Below, one piece after another: positions 19,258 to 28,990 of a stretch of 64,000 bases of DNA (its first letter is position 1; the number at the start of each line of letters is the position of its first letter). The DNA is taken from the NCBI RefSeq assembly GCF_001592965.1, contig NZ_LRPC01000001.1:372001-436000 (forward strand), read 5' to 3'. A model generated the notes under the pieces. The model saw nothing but the letters and a program-made list of their open reading frames with translations, had not been told where the DNA came from and did no database searches. The DNA is from Roseivirga spongicola (GTDB lineage: Bacteria; Bacteroidota; Bacteroidia; Cytophagales; Cyclobacteriaceae). Position numbers and translations under genes: made by a program.

Positions 19258-20463
19258 TTAATGGCCATGCTCAGTTGAGCCTTTTTTCATTTCTGCAATT
19301 AGATAATAAGCATTGTTCCAGGCTACCCTCGCTCCCTGCGGCAAAGGTTCCAACAGGTTGATCTCTACCCAACCATCGTTGCTAACACCAGTTCTTATTT
19401 CTATCGCCCTAAATTCCCATTCTGTTTCTTCTTCTTTTCGTGCTTCAGCCAGAAAGATGTAGGGCTTACCTTCCTCTTCAATAATGGCTTCTTCCGGTAG
19501 CGCCTTAACTGTTTTACTTTCAGTATGGATTTTTCCATTGATGTACATACCCGGTATTAGAAAATCTTCTTTGCTTTTTATTTCGGCATGCACATGCACC
19601 GCCTTGGGATTTTGCTCAAATTTTTTACCTACCGAATAAATTTCTGCCGAAAGCTGAGAGTCCGGCACAGATTCTATGGTAAAGGAAATTTTCTGTCCTT
19701 CTTTCACTTTATATACATCTTTCTCAAATACCATAAGGTCGGCATGCACATGATCTGTATTAACAATCATGAACATTTTGGTTTGGGGTTCTACAAACTG
19801 CCCTATCTGTATCAGCACTTTTTCAATGTTGCCATCAATGGGGCTGACTACCGGCACATTTTGGTAAATGTCACCTTCTCTCACTGTTTTAACATTGATA
19901 CTCAATTGTTTTAACTGAGCCTCTAGTCCTTTTACCTCACCCTGTATAGACTGATAATCGGCCAGGGTTTCCTGATAGGCTTTTCCCGAACCTACTTCTT
20001 CTTCATATAGCCTTTTTTGCCGCTGCATTTCCTTCTCAAGGTATTGCAGTCGACTATAAGCTTTAACATAATTGGTTTGCAACTGGGTAATATTAGGATG
20101 AGAAATGTAGGCCAATACCTGCCCTCTTTTAACCTTATCTCCTTCGATTACTTTAATTGAAGTCACGTTTGCACCAAGTATGGCCGTTACCGTGGCCTCA
20201 TACTGAGGGGGGACTTCCAGTTGCCCGTTGGCTTCTACTGTGCCGGTCAGCGCCCGGGTAGGCAAGCTGTCCACTTTCATCCTGAGGCTGTTAAACTTGA
20301 GAGCCGACAAATGAACCACTCCCATTTCTTCTTCACCATGACCTCCTTCCTCTTCGGTATGGCTTTCTTGTTTATCCTCAGTGTCAGCCGACTTGCTGCC
20401 GCAGCCCGTAAATACCGATACCATAAGTGCCAGTGCCACTATATATATGATTTGCTTTTTCAT
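19258..20463 (-). CDS. czcB: RND efflux periplasmic adaptor, CzcB/CusB type
   Basis: A 401-residue membrane-fusion protein. The signal peptide ends with the lipobox FTGC (Cys21), followed by a His/Glu-rich tail. Then come the beta-barrel and lipoyl halves flanking a coiled-coil hairpin (about 125-195), with the typical ISHPNITQLQTNYVKAYSRL entry and VVSPIDGNIEKVLIQIGQFV return. It links the inner-membrane pump to the outer-membrane channel. It lies 37 bp downstream of the czcA fusion gene. Confidence 0.93.
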   Translation of the reverse strand: MKKQIIYIVALALMVSVFTGCGSKSADTEDKQESHTEEEGGHGEEEMGVVHLSALKFNSLRMKVDSLPTRALTGTVEANGQLEVPPQYEATVTAILGANVTSIKVIEGDKVKRGQVLAYISHPNITQLQTNYVKAYSRLQYLEKEMQRQKRLYEEEVGSGKAYQETLADYQSIQGEVKGLEAQLKQLSINVKTVREGDIYQNVPVVSPIDGNIEKVLIQIGQFVEPQTKMFMIVNTDHVHADLMVFEKDVYKVKEGQKISFTIESVPDSQLSAEIYSVGKKFEQNPKAVHVHAEIKSKEDFLIPGMYINGKIHTESKTVKALPEEAIIEEEGKPYIFLAEARKEEETEWEFRAIEIRTGVSNDGWVEINLLEPLPQGARVAWNNAYYLIAEMKKGSTEHGH

Positions 20464-20500
20464 TGTGCTTCTATTTTTATATCTGATGATCAGTTTACTT

Positions 20501-23500
20501 TTAGTTTGATGTTCTTAAGTAGTATTCCAATTGGTAGCGGCTATCCAGGTAACTACCAAAGGCATTCCAGGAATCAACTTCTATGCGAATGGCATCCCGG
20601 ATATTTTGCAGGAAGGTCACATAATCAATAGCCCCTTCCCGGTAAGCCAAAATAGCTCCGTCCCGTTGCTCCTGAGCCAGCGGGAGTGCTTCATCCCGGT
20701 AGTAGTTCCATGAATTCAGCCACTTCAGGTATTGTTCTCTCATGTTCTGATAGGCGGCATTCAGTTCCAACTGGTTTTGGCGCAGGTTTTGACCGGCAAT
20801 ATCCCGTTGGATTTTGGCCGACTGTGTCCTGCCCAGCTCAGGTCCGAAAAACAAAGGGATTCTGACACCTACCTGGTACTGATAAAATCCAGATTGCCCG
20901 GCAATCTGCTGTCGCCCATACTGCCCCTGTAATTGAGGCAAGAACTGCGAACGCCTCTCTTTTATGGTGGCATCCGCTACATCTACCTGTTGCTTTGATA
21001 CATTCAGCAAAGGATGGTTCATCAATGAATCAGCTACATAATTGAGCGGTTCGTCCAATTGACTGGTTGGGACATCCGGTACGGTATACAGCGTGTCATT
21101 GGCAAACCAAAGGTTCAGGCGCTGTAAGGCACTCAGATAATCCCGATATGCCTGCTCTTTTTGTATCTGTACCTGATTGGCCTGGTTGGAAGTAGCCAGA
21201 TATTCCAGTTTAGATGTGGCTTCCGTTTCCAAGCGAATCCTGGCCGCTCTTTCAATATCTGAAAATACCGAATCCAACTGTTCATAAACCTGGTAGTTGT
21301 TTTTGGTAGCATAAACCCTAGCCCAGGCTTGGCTTACTTCCCGCTCCAGTTCAATGACGGATAGGTCAAGTGCCTTCTCGGCAAGTGCTACCCGTTCTTT
21401 TTGCAATTTCAGCTTTGGGGCTATTCCAAACACATCTATCTGTTGTTGTTGAATTCCAAATTGTGTGTAAACTCCATCAGAGCCATTGCCCACTTCTTCC
21501 TTTCCGGTAAATACCTGCGTATTCCCAAAGTCCCAGGCTGTTTTCTTAAGCACTTCCTGGTTTTCTATCTCTAGTCTTGCCGATTGGATTTTCGGATAGC
21601 TTTCTACCGCTCGTTTTCTGGCCTGATCCAGCGTGATCGTTGGCAAACTGTCTTGTGGTTGTTGTTGGTTTTGGGCATTGGCCAAGGCAGGCAGCCCGAA
21701 TAGACCTCCACAAACCAGCAGTACAATAATCACGTTGGCATTTGGCCCTTTCAGGCTTTTTCTTTTGTCACTTCTGCTTTCCACAAAAGTGTAAAGCACC
21801 GGAAGCACCACCAATGTGAGCAGTGTAGCTGTAAGCATTCCGCCAATTACCACTGTGGCTAACGGCCTTTGTACCTCAGCTCCGGCAGAACCTGAAAATG
21901 CCATCGGTAAGAAGCCGAATATATCTGTAGTAGCTGTAAGCATGATCGGCCTGATCCTTTCTTTGGTACCGGTAAGAATGCGGTCTCTGATGCTAGTGAC
22001 CCCTTCTTCTTTCAGGGAATTGAATCGGTTAATCAAGACCAAACCATTCAACACCGCTACTCCGAAAAGAACGATAAAGCCCACACCCGCTGAAATGCTA
22101 AATGGCATATCTCTAATCCATAAGGCAAATACACCACCGATGGCTGCCAGTGGAATGGCGATGTAAATCATGATAGATTGTGAAAAGGATTGTAAGGCGA
22201 AGTACAGCAGCACAAAAATCAGGAAGAGCGCAATAGGCACTACGATCTGCAACCGGCTTTTCGCCCGCTCCAGGTTTTCAAATTCACCGCCATAAGTGAT
22301 GTAATAGCCAGGAGGCAAGTCTAGTTGTGCATCCAGTTTGTCCTGTATATCATTGACCACTGATTCCACATCACGGCCTCTGGTATTGACTCCAACATAG
22401 GTTCGTCTATACGTGTTATCACGGGAGATCTGCATGGGGCCCGGCACATAGCTGATATCTGCAACTTCTTTAATAGGAACTTGTGTACCATCCGGCAAAT
22501 CAATATAAAGTGTACGCAAGTCGTCAATGCTCTTCCGGTGTTTTTCATCAAAGCGGATGACCAGATCAAACCTTTTTTCTCCCTCAAAGATTACTCCGGC
22601 AACACCACCGGCAAAAGCAGAACTTACATACTCATTGAGCTTTTGAATATCCAGGCCGTATTGTGCAATTTTATCTCGGTTATAACGAACGGTCATTTGG
22701 GGGAGTCCTGATGTCCGTTCAGGGTTCACATCACCAGCCCCGGGCACGGTAGAAATGATATCAGCCATTTCCTGCACTTTTGCAGAAAGCACTTCCAGGT
22801 CTTCGCCATAGAGTTTTACAGCTATGTCTTCCCGTACTCCTTCCAACAACTCGTTAAAACGCAGCTCTACGGGCTGGGTGAATACCAGGTTTACACCAGT
22901 CAGTTGCTCATCCAGCTTATTCTTGATGGCCTCAATCAGTTCATCTTTGCTTTCTGCTGAAACCCATTTGTCTTTATCTTTTTCTAATATGAGGTACATA
23001 TCCGCGATATCCATGGGCATGGGATCAGTAGGAATATCCGCCACTCCGATTCTGGCAGTTACTGTTTTTATTTCGGGAAAACTCTCCAGCAACAGGTTCT
23101 CAATCTTGATGGATACTTCTTTTGATTCGCTAAGGGAACTTCCGGGCCTGATGAGTGCCTGCATGGCGATATCTCCCTCATCAAGCTGAGGAACAAACTC
23201 ACCTCCCATCCGTGAAAAAATGAATCCGGCTACTCCCAGCAGAACTATAGCTACGATAATCACTATTGCTTTAAAACGCAGGGCACTTTTTAGCAGGGGC
23301 AGGTAGGCTTTTTGAATACCACCAATGATTTTATCACTTACCCTTTCCAGCCAGCGTTCAAACCGGCCAAACCAGTTCTTTTTATTTTGAATGGGCTTCA
23401 TGAATAAAGCCGACATCATAGGCACATAAGTCAGGCACAGGATAATGGCACCAATCATGGCAAACCCAAAGGTGTAGGCCATGGGCTGGAACATTTTACC

Positions 23501-24913
23501 CTCCACACCGGTGAGGAATAAAATAGGGGCAAATACAATAAGAATGATAATCTGGCCGAAGAAAGCCGAACTCATCATGGTACTTCCTGCATCATAAGCC
23601 ACTTCATCCATCACACCCTGATTGAATTTGATTTTACCGGAGCGGATGCGCTTCTGGATTTCGTATACCGTACCTTCAATAATGATCACCGCCCCATCTA
23701 TGATAATCCCAAAGTCAATAGCCCCCAGGCTCATGAGGTTGGCCCAGACATTAAACTGTTTCATCAGGATAAAAGCAAAAAGCAAGGAAAGCGGAATAGT
23801 GGTGGCGGTGATAATGCCACCACGGACGCTACCCAAAAGTATTACCAGAGCAAAAATCACAATTAATGCGCCTTCCAATAGGTTGGTTTTTACGGTATCT
23901 GTAGTTCTGGAAATAAGGTCACTTCGGTCTATGATTGAGTTAATCGCTAGCCCTTCGGGAAGTGACTTTTCTACCTCAACCATTCGCTCTTTTACATTTT
24001 GGATCACCGCATTGGGATTAGAGCCTTTCAGCATCATAATAATGCCCCCGACAGCTTCTTTTCCATCCTGTGTGAAAGCTCCGTAACGTACCTGACTCCC
24101 AAAATGAACTTTTTCAGCCACGCCCCCTATGGTTACAGGAATACCGTTTTCATTTTTAATAACGATTTTTCTGATATCATCCAGAGATCGCACCAAGCCT
24201 TCTCCACGTATAAAATTGGACATTCTGTTCTTCTCAATGTAAGCCCCACCTGTATTTACATTGTTTCTGGCCAGTGCCTCATACACTTGAGAGATGCTCA
24301 CATTCTGTGCATTGAGTTTTTCCGGGTTGATGGCCACTTCATATTGCTTGATATAGCCCCCGAATGAATTGACTTCAACTACTCCATCCAGCAATGTCAA
24401 TTGGCGCTTGACAATCCAATCCTGAATGGTCCGTAACTCCATAGGAGAATACAGTGAGTCAAAACCCTCTTGCGGTTGAATGGTGTATTCGTAGATTTGG
24501 CCTAAACCAGTAGAAATAGGACCCATTGATGGGCTTCCGAATTTCTCTGGAATGGTTTCTTTTAATTCGTTCAGTTTTTCCTGCACCAGTTGCCGAGGCA
24601 GATAGGTACCCATATCGTCTTCAAACACAATGGTCACTACCGATAGGCCAAACCTGGAAATAGACCGGATTTCATCTACCCCCGGTAGGTTGCCCATTGC
24701 AAGCTCTACAGGATAGGTAACAAACTGCTCTATATCCTCGGTGGCCAGGTTAGGAGAGACAGTGATTACTTGCACTTGATTGTTGGTGATATCGGGAACA
24801 GAGCCCAGGTTGACCGTGGACATGGAGTAGATACCTACCCCGATGAGGGCCAGCGTAAGCAAGCCCACAATGAATTTATTCTTTATTGAAAAAGAAATGA
24901 TTTTATTGATCAT
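20501..24913 (-). CDS. czcA: Heavy-metal RND pump fused to a TolC-like outer-membrane channel
   Basis: A 1470-residue protein. Residues 1 to ~1050 are an HME-RND pump with twelve membrane helices and a proton-relay motif DFGIIIDGAVIIIEG (about 400). Its Asp/Asp/Glu pattern is that of CzcA (Co/Zn/Cd) rather than CusA. Residues ~1080-1470 are a TolC/CzcC-like factor (TLDQARKRAVESYPKI ... duplicated helical hairpins). Between them lies a hydrophobic stretch ending in ALANAQ (~1059-1079) that looks like a signal peptide; cleavage there would free the channel half. The fused arrangement recurs in Bacteroidetes. Confidence 0.93.
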   Translation of the reverse strand: MINKIISFSIKNKFIVGLLTLALIGVGIYSMSTVNLGSVPDITNNQVQVITVSPNLATEDIEQFVTYPVELAMGNLPGVDEIRSISRFGLSVVTIVFEDDMGTYLPRQLVQEKLNELKETIPEKFGSPSMGPISTGLGQIYEYTIQPQEGFDSLYSPMELRTIQDWIVKRQLTLLDGVVEVNSFGGYIKQYEVAINPEKLNAQNVSISQVYEALARNNVNTGGAYIEKNRMSNFIRGEGLVRSLDDIRKIVIKNENGIPVTIGGVAEKVHFGSQVRYGAFTQDGKEAVGGIIMMLKGSNPNAVIQNVKERMVEVEKSLPEGLAINSIIDRSDLISRTTDTVKTNLLEGALIVIFALVILLGSVRGGIITATTIPLSLLFAFILMKQFNVWANLMSLGAIDFGIIIDGAVIIIEGTVYEIQKRIRSGKIKFNQGVMDEVAYDAGSTMMSSAFFGQIIILIVFAPILFLTGVEGKMFQPMAYTFGFAMIGAIILCLTYVPMMSALFMKPIQNKKNWFGRFERWLERVSDKIIGGIQKAYLPLLKSALRFKAIVIIVAIVLLGVAGFIFSRMGGEFVPQLDEGDIAMQALIRPGSSLSESKEVSIKIENLLLESFPEIKTVTARIGVADIPTDPMPMDIADMYLILEKDKDKWVSAESKDELIEAIKNKLDEQLTGVNLVFTQPVELRFNELLEGVREDIAVKLYGEDLEVLSAKVQEMADIISTVPGAGDVNPERTSGLPQMTVRYNRDKIAQYGLDIQKLNEYVSSAFAGGVAGVIFEGEKRFDLVIRFDEKHRKSIDDLRTLYIDLPDGTQVPIKEVADISYVPGPMQISRDNTYRRTYVGVNTRGRDVESVVNDIQDKLDAQLDLPPGYYITYGGEFENLERAKSRLQIVVPIALFLIFVLLYFALQSFSQSIMIYIAIPLAAIGGVFALWIRDMPFSISAGVGFIVLFGVAVLNGLVLINRFNSLKEEGVTSIRDRILTGTKERIRPIMLTATTDIFGFLPMAFSGSAGAEVQRPLATVVIGGMLTATLLTLVVLPVLYTFVESRSDKRKSLKGPNANVIIVLLVCGGLFGLPALANAQNQQQPQDSLPTITLDQARKRAVESYPKIQSARLEIENQEVLKKTAWDFGNTQVFTGKEEVGNGSDGVYTQFGIQQQQIDVFGIAPKLKLQKERVALAEKALDLSVIELEREVSQAWARVYATKNNYQVYEQLDSVFSDIERAARIRLETEATSKLEYLATSNQANQVQIQKEQAYRDYLSALQRLNLWFANDTLYTVPDVPTSQLDEPLNYVADSLMNHPLLNVSKQQVDVADATIKERRSQFLPQLQGQYGRQQIAGQSGFYQYQVGVRIPLFFGPELGRTQSAKIQRDIAGQNLRQNQLELNAAYQNMREQYLKWLNSWNYYRDEALPLAQEQRDGAILAYREGAIDYVTFLQNIRDAIRIEVDSWNAFGSYLDSRYQLEYYLRTSN

Positions 24914-24925
24914 ACGAGTTATTAA

Positions 24926-25135
24926 TTATTTGACATGGACAGAAAAGAAGTGATGGACACGAGCCACCATCGCTGCGAGCAGGATGAGGCAGAACAGCAC
25001 AATGAAAAACCATTTGATTGCCCATTTGGCAGTGATTTTATTCCTTCTCTTTTTTCTTTTTTTCCTATTCAGTTTTTTCAAGCTGTACAAATAGTATTGA
25101 ACATTGAATGAAAGGATGCCTTTGAGAAAAGACAT
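24926..25135 (-). CDS. Small single-helix membrane protein
   Basis: A 69-residue protein. It has a strongly basic middle (LKKLNRKKRKKRRNK, about residues 19-33) and one membrane helix (about 44-62). I do not recognise it. It lies 12 bp upstream of the czcA fusion gene, inside the same transcript, so a small accessory subunit of the pump is possible. Confidence 0.5.
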   Translation of the reverse strand: MSFLKGILSFNVQYYLYSLKKLNRKKRKKRRNKITAKWAIKWFFIVLFCLILLAAMVARVHHFFSVHVK

Positions 25136-25234
25136 CTGAAGGAGTGCTAACAGGCTATCAGAATGACTGCTGACTTGAAATCTTGTTTAAAGACTTTTTC
25201 GATGAGACATACTTCTCCTCCTAAACACTGAAAA

Positions 25235-25552
25235 TTATGACCTTGGAGGCTTGAGGAATTCAGAGATTTCAACACTTCTGAAATCTTGAAAATAAGATGA
25301 GAAAGTCACAGGTAATTTAACAGGCAGCGTGAAGTTGTATGCTGATATTGATAGAAAATGAGCGTGGCAGCAGTGACATACACATATCGGAGAACATCCA
25401 TCCCAACTACTCTGCTGGTTATTATGGTCACCATCATTGCCCTCAAAAATTGAAACTGTGTCTTCTTTAGTGTCTAAGGGTTGCGTGTCCGCACATGCTA
25501 GCCCTGCGAGAGCCATAAAGTAAAAACTTAATATGAAGCACCCTATTTTCAT
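25235..25552 (-). CDS. Cys/His-rich exported protein leading the efflux operon
   Basis: A 105-residue protein when started at 25552. The longer frame to 25579 would include the promoter box and is rejected. A signal peptide ends near LACADT. A Cys/His cluster (CSPICVCHCCHAH, about residues 57-69) suggests metal binding. Similar small proteins with such clusters head czc-type operons in Bacteroidetes. It is the first gene after a palindromic operator and a -7 box. Confidence 0.6.
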   Translation of the reverse strand: MKIGCFILSFYFMALAGLACADTQPLDTKEDTVSIFEGNDGDHNNQQSSWDGCSPICVCHCCHAHFLSISAYNFTLPVKLPVTFSSYFQDFRSVEISEFLKPPRS

Positions 25553-25558
25553 TTCACG

Positions 25559-25594
25559 CAAATATACGCGGCTAAACAATGCAATGGCATTGCA
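25559..25594 (-). promoter_or_regulatory. Promoter -7 box with adjacent palindromic operator for the efflux operon
   Basis: On the minus strand TATATTTG (25559-25566) matches the Bacteroidetes -7 consensus TAnnTTTG. Just upstream lies the perfect palindrome TGCAATGGCATTGCA (25580-25594), 6-3-6. It is well placed to be the site of the Fur-family repressor encoded in this operon. With this box, the transcript would begin almost at the ATG at 25552, giving little or no leader. Confidence 0.55.
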
Positions 25595-25838
25595 AAGTCT
25601 AGATTCGACATTGATTTCTAACCTAAACTTTTTCTAGATCTATCTTCTTTTGGAATCATATTGCATTTCAGATTAAGCTGTTTTTCCGTCTGGGAGTGAA
25701 ATTACTCATTACATCAATGGGAAATTGAAAAGTCACACGTAGATGCTTCAGTTAATAAAGAGTTGCTTAAATTGACCTGCCTAAAAATTATCATCTCAAG
25801 TTTTAAGGAGTATTTTTTATATCTTCTAAGAATAAATC

Positions 25839-28205
25839 ATGCTTTCAAATGCAAGATATTTTATCCGCACATCCATTAGGCAAATTTTTGGTAAGAGACT
25901 CGGGTATAGCGCAATCCATATTTTAGGGTTAAGCGTGGGGCTTGCCAGTTTTTTAGTGGCCTCCCTATATAGTATAGATGAAGTTTCCTATGATAAGTTC
26001 CATCCATCACACGACAGAATATACCGATTGGTTGTAGACTGGGATGGCGATGGGGTTCAAAGAAACTGGGCGAGGTCCAGTTTTCCCGTTGGCCGAGTTG
26101 CAGATGGCGCAATTCCTGAAATTACTGAAAGGGTGAGAATAAGGAAGAACCCCGGTACTGATCTGATTACAATCGGTAAGGTTCCTTTCTATGAACCAGA
26201 TTTACTGATGGTTGAACCAGAATTTTTTAACCTCTTTGGATTTCAATTGATAGCGGGTAATGTTGATGATGTATTGGCAGAAAAGAACGGAATTGTTTTA
26301 ACACAAGAGATCTCCCGCAGGTATTTTGGTGACGAAAATCCTATCGGAAAGATCGTGCGTTTCGATGATCGGTTTGATCTTAAAGTGACTGGCATAGCGA
26401 AAAACCCTCCTTCTCAATCTCACATCCAATTCAATGTGCTTGTTTCGTTCAATTTATTGGATGATATTTTTGCAGATTCACGACTAAACCATTGGGGGCA
26501 ATTCGATCATTACACCTACCTCAAGATTGCTGATGGCTCCATAAAAATGGATGTTGAAGCAAAAATGACGGGCTTTTTAAGCTCACAAGCACCTGAATGG
26601 GTCTCAGAGAAAATAACACTTAAACTTCAACCTATTGAATCCATCCATTTAGGCTCTAACCGCCAAAGTGAGTTGAGACCAAATAGCAACAGTACCTATT
26701 ATTTGGTTTTTATTTCAGCCGCTCTTTTGATTTTGGTTGTCGCCTCTTTCAATTATATCAACCTGTCATACGCCATATATATGTCGCGTATCAAGGAGAT
26801 AGCAATTAGACAGATTCTAGGGTCTAAAAAGACAGCACTATTGATCAGCCTTGTTGCCGAATCTGTTTTGGTGAGCATGTTGGCTTTGGTTATTGGGATG
26901 ACCACAGTTAGCCTTTCCATCGAAGAAATAGGCCAGTTAACGGGTAAAAACCTAACTCAATTCTATGAGCCGTGGTTCTGGCTGCTTGCCATTTTAATAG
27001 CACTGGGTACCGGGGTGCTTTCGGGTATTCCACCAGCGTTCAGGCTATTGCGAAACAATAACCTTGCGGTTGATAAAGGACTGAAACCAAAGGCGAAAAG
27101 TGCCCATTGGCTAATTTTCACACAATTGGGCATATCCTCTCTGCTCATTATGGCCATGCTGGCGGTTACCCAACAGCTAAACTTTCTACAGGAGACCTCT
27201 CTTGGCTTTAACGGGGCTTCCATTTTGGTGATACCAATTAAAGACCGTACTCATAATGCAGACTACAAGACAATATTGAGTGAGATTGAGTCCGTTTCAG
27301 GAATAGACGGTGCCTCATTCTCATCCTCCACACCGGGAAGCAGTAATGCATTGACCTATACCTACACCATTTCTGGTGCGAATAAGGCTGATGTGGCCCT
27401 CACAACTGTAATAGCAGATGAATCTTTTTGTAAGCTCTATGATATTAAGCTGATCAGGGGACGCTTAAACTCCCTTTCATCAAGCGATGGACATGTGGGA
27501 ATACTTTTGAACCAATCAGCAGTCGACTTTCTGGAGCTTGATGAACCAATAGGCAAACAGGTGAGTGGCAAAATAACAGGTGAAGTTGTGGGGGTGGTAG
27601 AAGATTTTCAGGTTAATTCTTTGCACAATTTGGTTGAACCGGTCATCATCTACAATTTTCTACCTACGCTCCGTTATGTGTCGGTACGCTCCGCTACCGG
27701 ATTTAATAGGGAGAAAATCGACAACCTGGCCGAGGTTTGGTCAAAGAGGTATGAAAAATATCCGATGGAATACAGTCTTCTGGAAGATGACAATTTAAAG
27801 CTCTATAGCTATGAAAAGGGCGTTTTACATTCTATTAATATTTTGGTCTGCGTTGCCGTGTTTATTGCTGTTATCGGACTGATTGGTCATGCAACACTTT
27901 TAAGAAAAAGCAAGGCACGGGAATTCAGTATACGCAAGGTCCTTGGAGCCAGCCCACTTCTTGTTTTAAGAAGTACCGCTGGAGTTGTCTGGAAATATTT
28001 GCTCTTTGGAGCCATGTTGGTTTCTTCGTTAGGCTTTGTGGCCATAGAGTTTTGGTTGCGGAACTTCCCTTATCGACCGGAAATTGATGTTTGGGTCTAT
28101 GTGGCTCCTGTAATTATTGTGTCAGTCTTGTTTTTGGTTATTGTAGGAGCCTTGTTGGTCAGACAAGCAGGTAACAATCCGATTAAGTATTTAAGGGATC
28201 TATAG
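25839..28205 (+). CDS. FtsX/MacB-type ABC transporter permease
   Basis: A 788-residue protein with the eight-helix, two-repeat layout of large Bacteroidetes FtsX-like permeases. A first helix (about 22-42) is followed by a periplasmic MacB_PCD domain, three helices (about 285-400), a central helix, a second periplasmic domain and three C-terminal helices (about 665-780). Repeat signatures are YMSRIKEIAIRQILGSKK and LRKSKAREFSIRKVLGAS. No ATPase gene is adjacent, so it must pair with one elsewhere. It is divergent from the metal operon and lies inside the repeat-bracketed block. Confidence 0.87.
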   Translation: MLSNARYFIRTSIRQIFGKRLGYSAIHILGLSVGLASFLVASLYSIDEVSYDKFHPSHDRIYRLVVDWDGDGVQRNWARSSFPVGRVADGAIPEITERVRIRKNPGTDLITIGKVPFYEPDLLMVEPEFFNLFGFQLIAGNVDDVLAEKNGIVLTQEISRRYFGDENPIGKIVRFDDRFDLKVTGIAKNPPSQSHIQFNVLVSFNLLDDIFADSRLNHWGQFDHYTYLKIADGSIKMDVEAKMTGFLSSQAPEWVSEKITLKLQPIESIHLGSNRQSELRPNSNSTYYLVFISAALLILVVASFNYINLSYAIYMSRIKEIAIRQILGSKKTALLISLVAESVLVSMLALVIGMTTVSLSIEEIGQLTGKNLTQFYEPWFWLLAILIALGTGVLSGIPPAFRLLRNNNLAVDKGLKPKAKSAHWLIFTQLGISSLLIMAMLAVTQQLNFLQETSLGFNGASILVIPIKDRTHNADYKTILSEIESVSGIDGASFSSSTPGSSNALTYTYTISGANKADVALTTVIADESFCKLYDIKLIRGRLNSLSSSDGHVGILLNQSAVDFLELDEPIGKQVSGKITGEVVGVVEDFQVNSLHNLVEPVIIYNFLPTLRYVSVRSATGFNREKIDNLAEVWSKRYEKYPMEYSLLEDDNLKLYSYEKGVLHSINILVCVAVFIAVIGLIGHATLLRKSKAREFSIRKVLGASPLLVLRSTAGVVWKYLLFGAMLVSSLGFVAIEFWLRNFPYRPEIDVWVYVAPVIIVSVLFLVIVGALLVRQAGNNPIKYLRDL

Positions 28206-28337
28206 ACAATAGATAATCAATCCCTTTATCGGAAAATGTTTGGTTGTCCTGCAAAAAAATGTTCGAACCTTGCTTAATCATATTATTAAGCAGTCTCCGT
28301 CAGTTAACAGCAAGACTCCTTTATAAAATCAGGGGCC

Positions 28338-28430
28338 AAAAAAGGCTATGCATGTTTATTCCGTTTCCTCATAGCTTATTTCGTGGGCTTAGCAATTGAC
28401 TGCCTAAGGAAAGAAAGTGGGAGATGTGAA
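28338..28430 (+). repeat. Right copy of ~94-bp direct repeat flanking the metal-resistance block
   Basis: This matches 6181-6274 in the same orientation at about 90% identity. It lies in the 254-bp gap between the FtsX-type permease and the toxin-antitoxin operon. With the left copy it brackets 22 kb that contains all the metal genes. Confidence 0.85.
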
Positions 28431-28459
28431 TTATTTGAGTTGAGTAGTCTTTATCAATC

Positions 28460-28990
28460 CTAGATGCTGATTTTCATGTTAAAAAGGCCCTTAAAAGCCT
28501 GCAAAACCGAGTCGATGACGTCAGGATCACCACTCTTGGTTTTTCCGCTCTTCCAAGCCCTGATTACATGCGGTTTAACATCAATTCCTGCTTCTTTGAC
28601 CAAGTCTTCTGCTTTGACTCCAGTGCGTAATTCTTCACTCTCTAGCTTTTCTAAAAATTCGGGTGTAATCGGCTCATAGCCGTAATGAGGATTCTTGTAA
28701 ATCATAATAGGCCCAGGGTTATGGGGCTTTGGTTTTGAAGGCTCGATGTCTTTGTCGGGAAGGTCATTCCACAGTTTCAAAGCCAGTTCTACATGCTCAG
28801 TCTTTGCTGTAATTGACTTGCCATTTTGACCCGTTAGCCGATAGATAATTCCCGATGTTAAACCAATTTGACGAGCTTCTTTGTTTCCCTTCAAAGCCCT
28901 TTGTGGGCCTGTTCCAGTGCGCTCATTTTCAGCATTTATCTGCTCTCGAATATCAGAAGTAATCAGGACATAGCCTCTTTTGATCCTCAC
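28460..28990 (-). CDS. Third gene of a ParDE operon, internally duplicated, probable DNA-binding protein
   Basis: A 176-residue protein starting with GTG that overlaps the ParE stop (GTGA). The two halves resemble each other: GYVLITSDIREQINAENERTG near residue 6 against GYEPITPEFLEKLESEELRTG near residue 103, each followed by a helical stretch with a GIIYRL or PHVIRAW segment of helix-turn-helix look and a closing LALKLWNDL / SVLQAFKGL. I infer a duplicated HTH-like unit. The coupling to the toxin gene suggests a co-repressor or extra antitoxin. Family not recognised. Confidence 0.6.
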   Translation of the reverse strand: MRIKRGYVLITSDIREQINAENERTGTGPQRALKGNKEARQIGLTSGIIYRLTGQNGKSITAKTEHVELALKLWNDLPDKDIEPSKPKPHNPGPIMIYKNPHYGYEPITPEFLEKLESEELRTGVKAEDLVKEAGIDVKPHVIRAWKSGKTKSGDPDVIDSVLQAFKGLFNMKISI

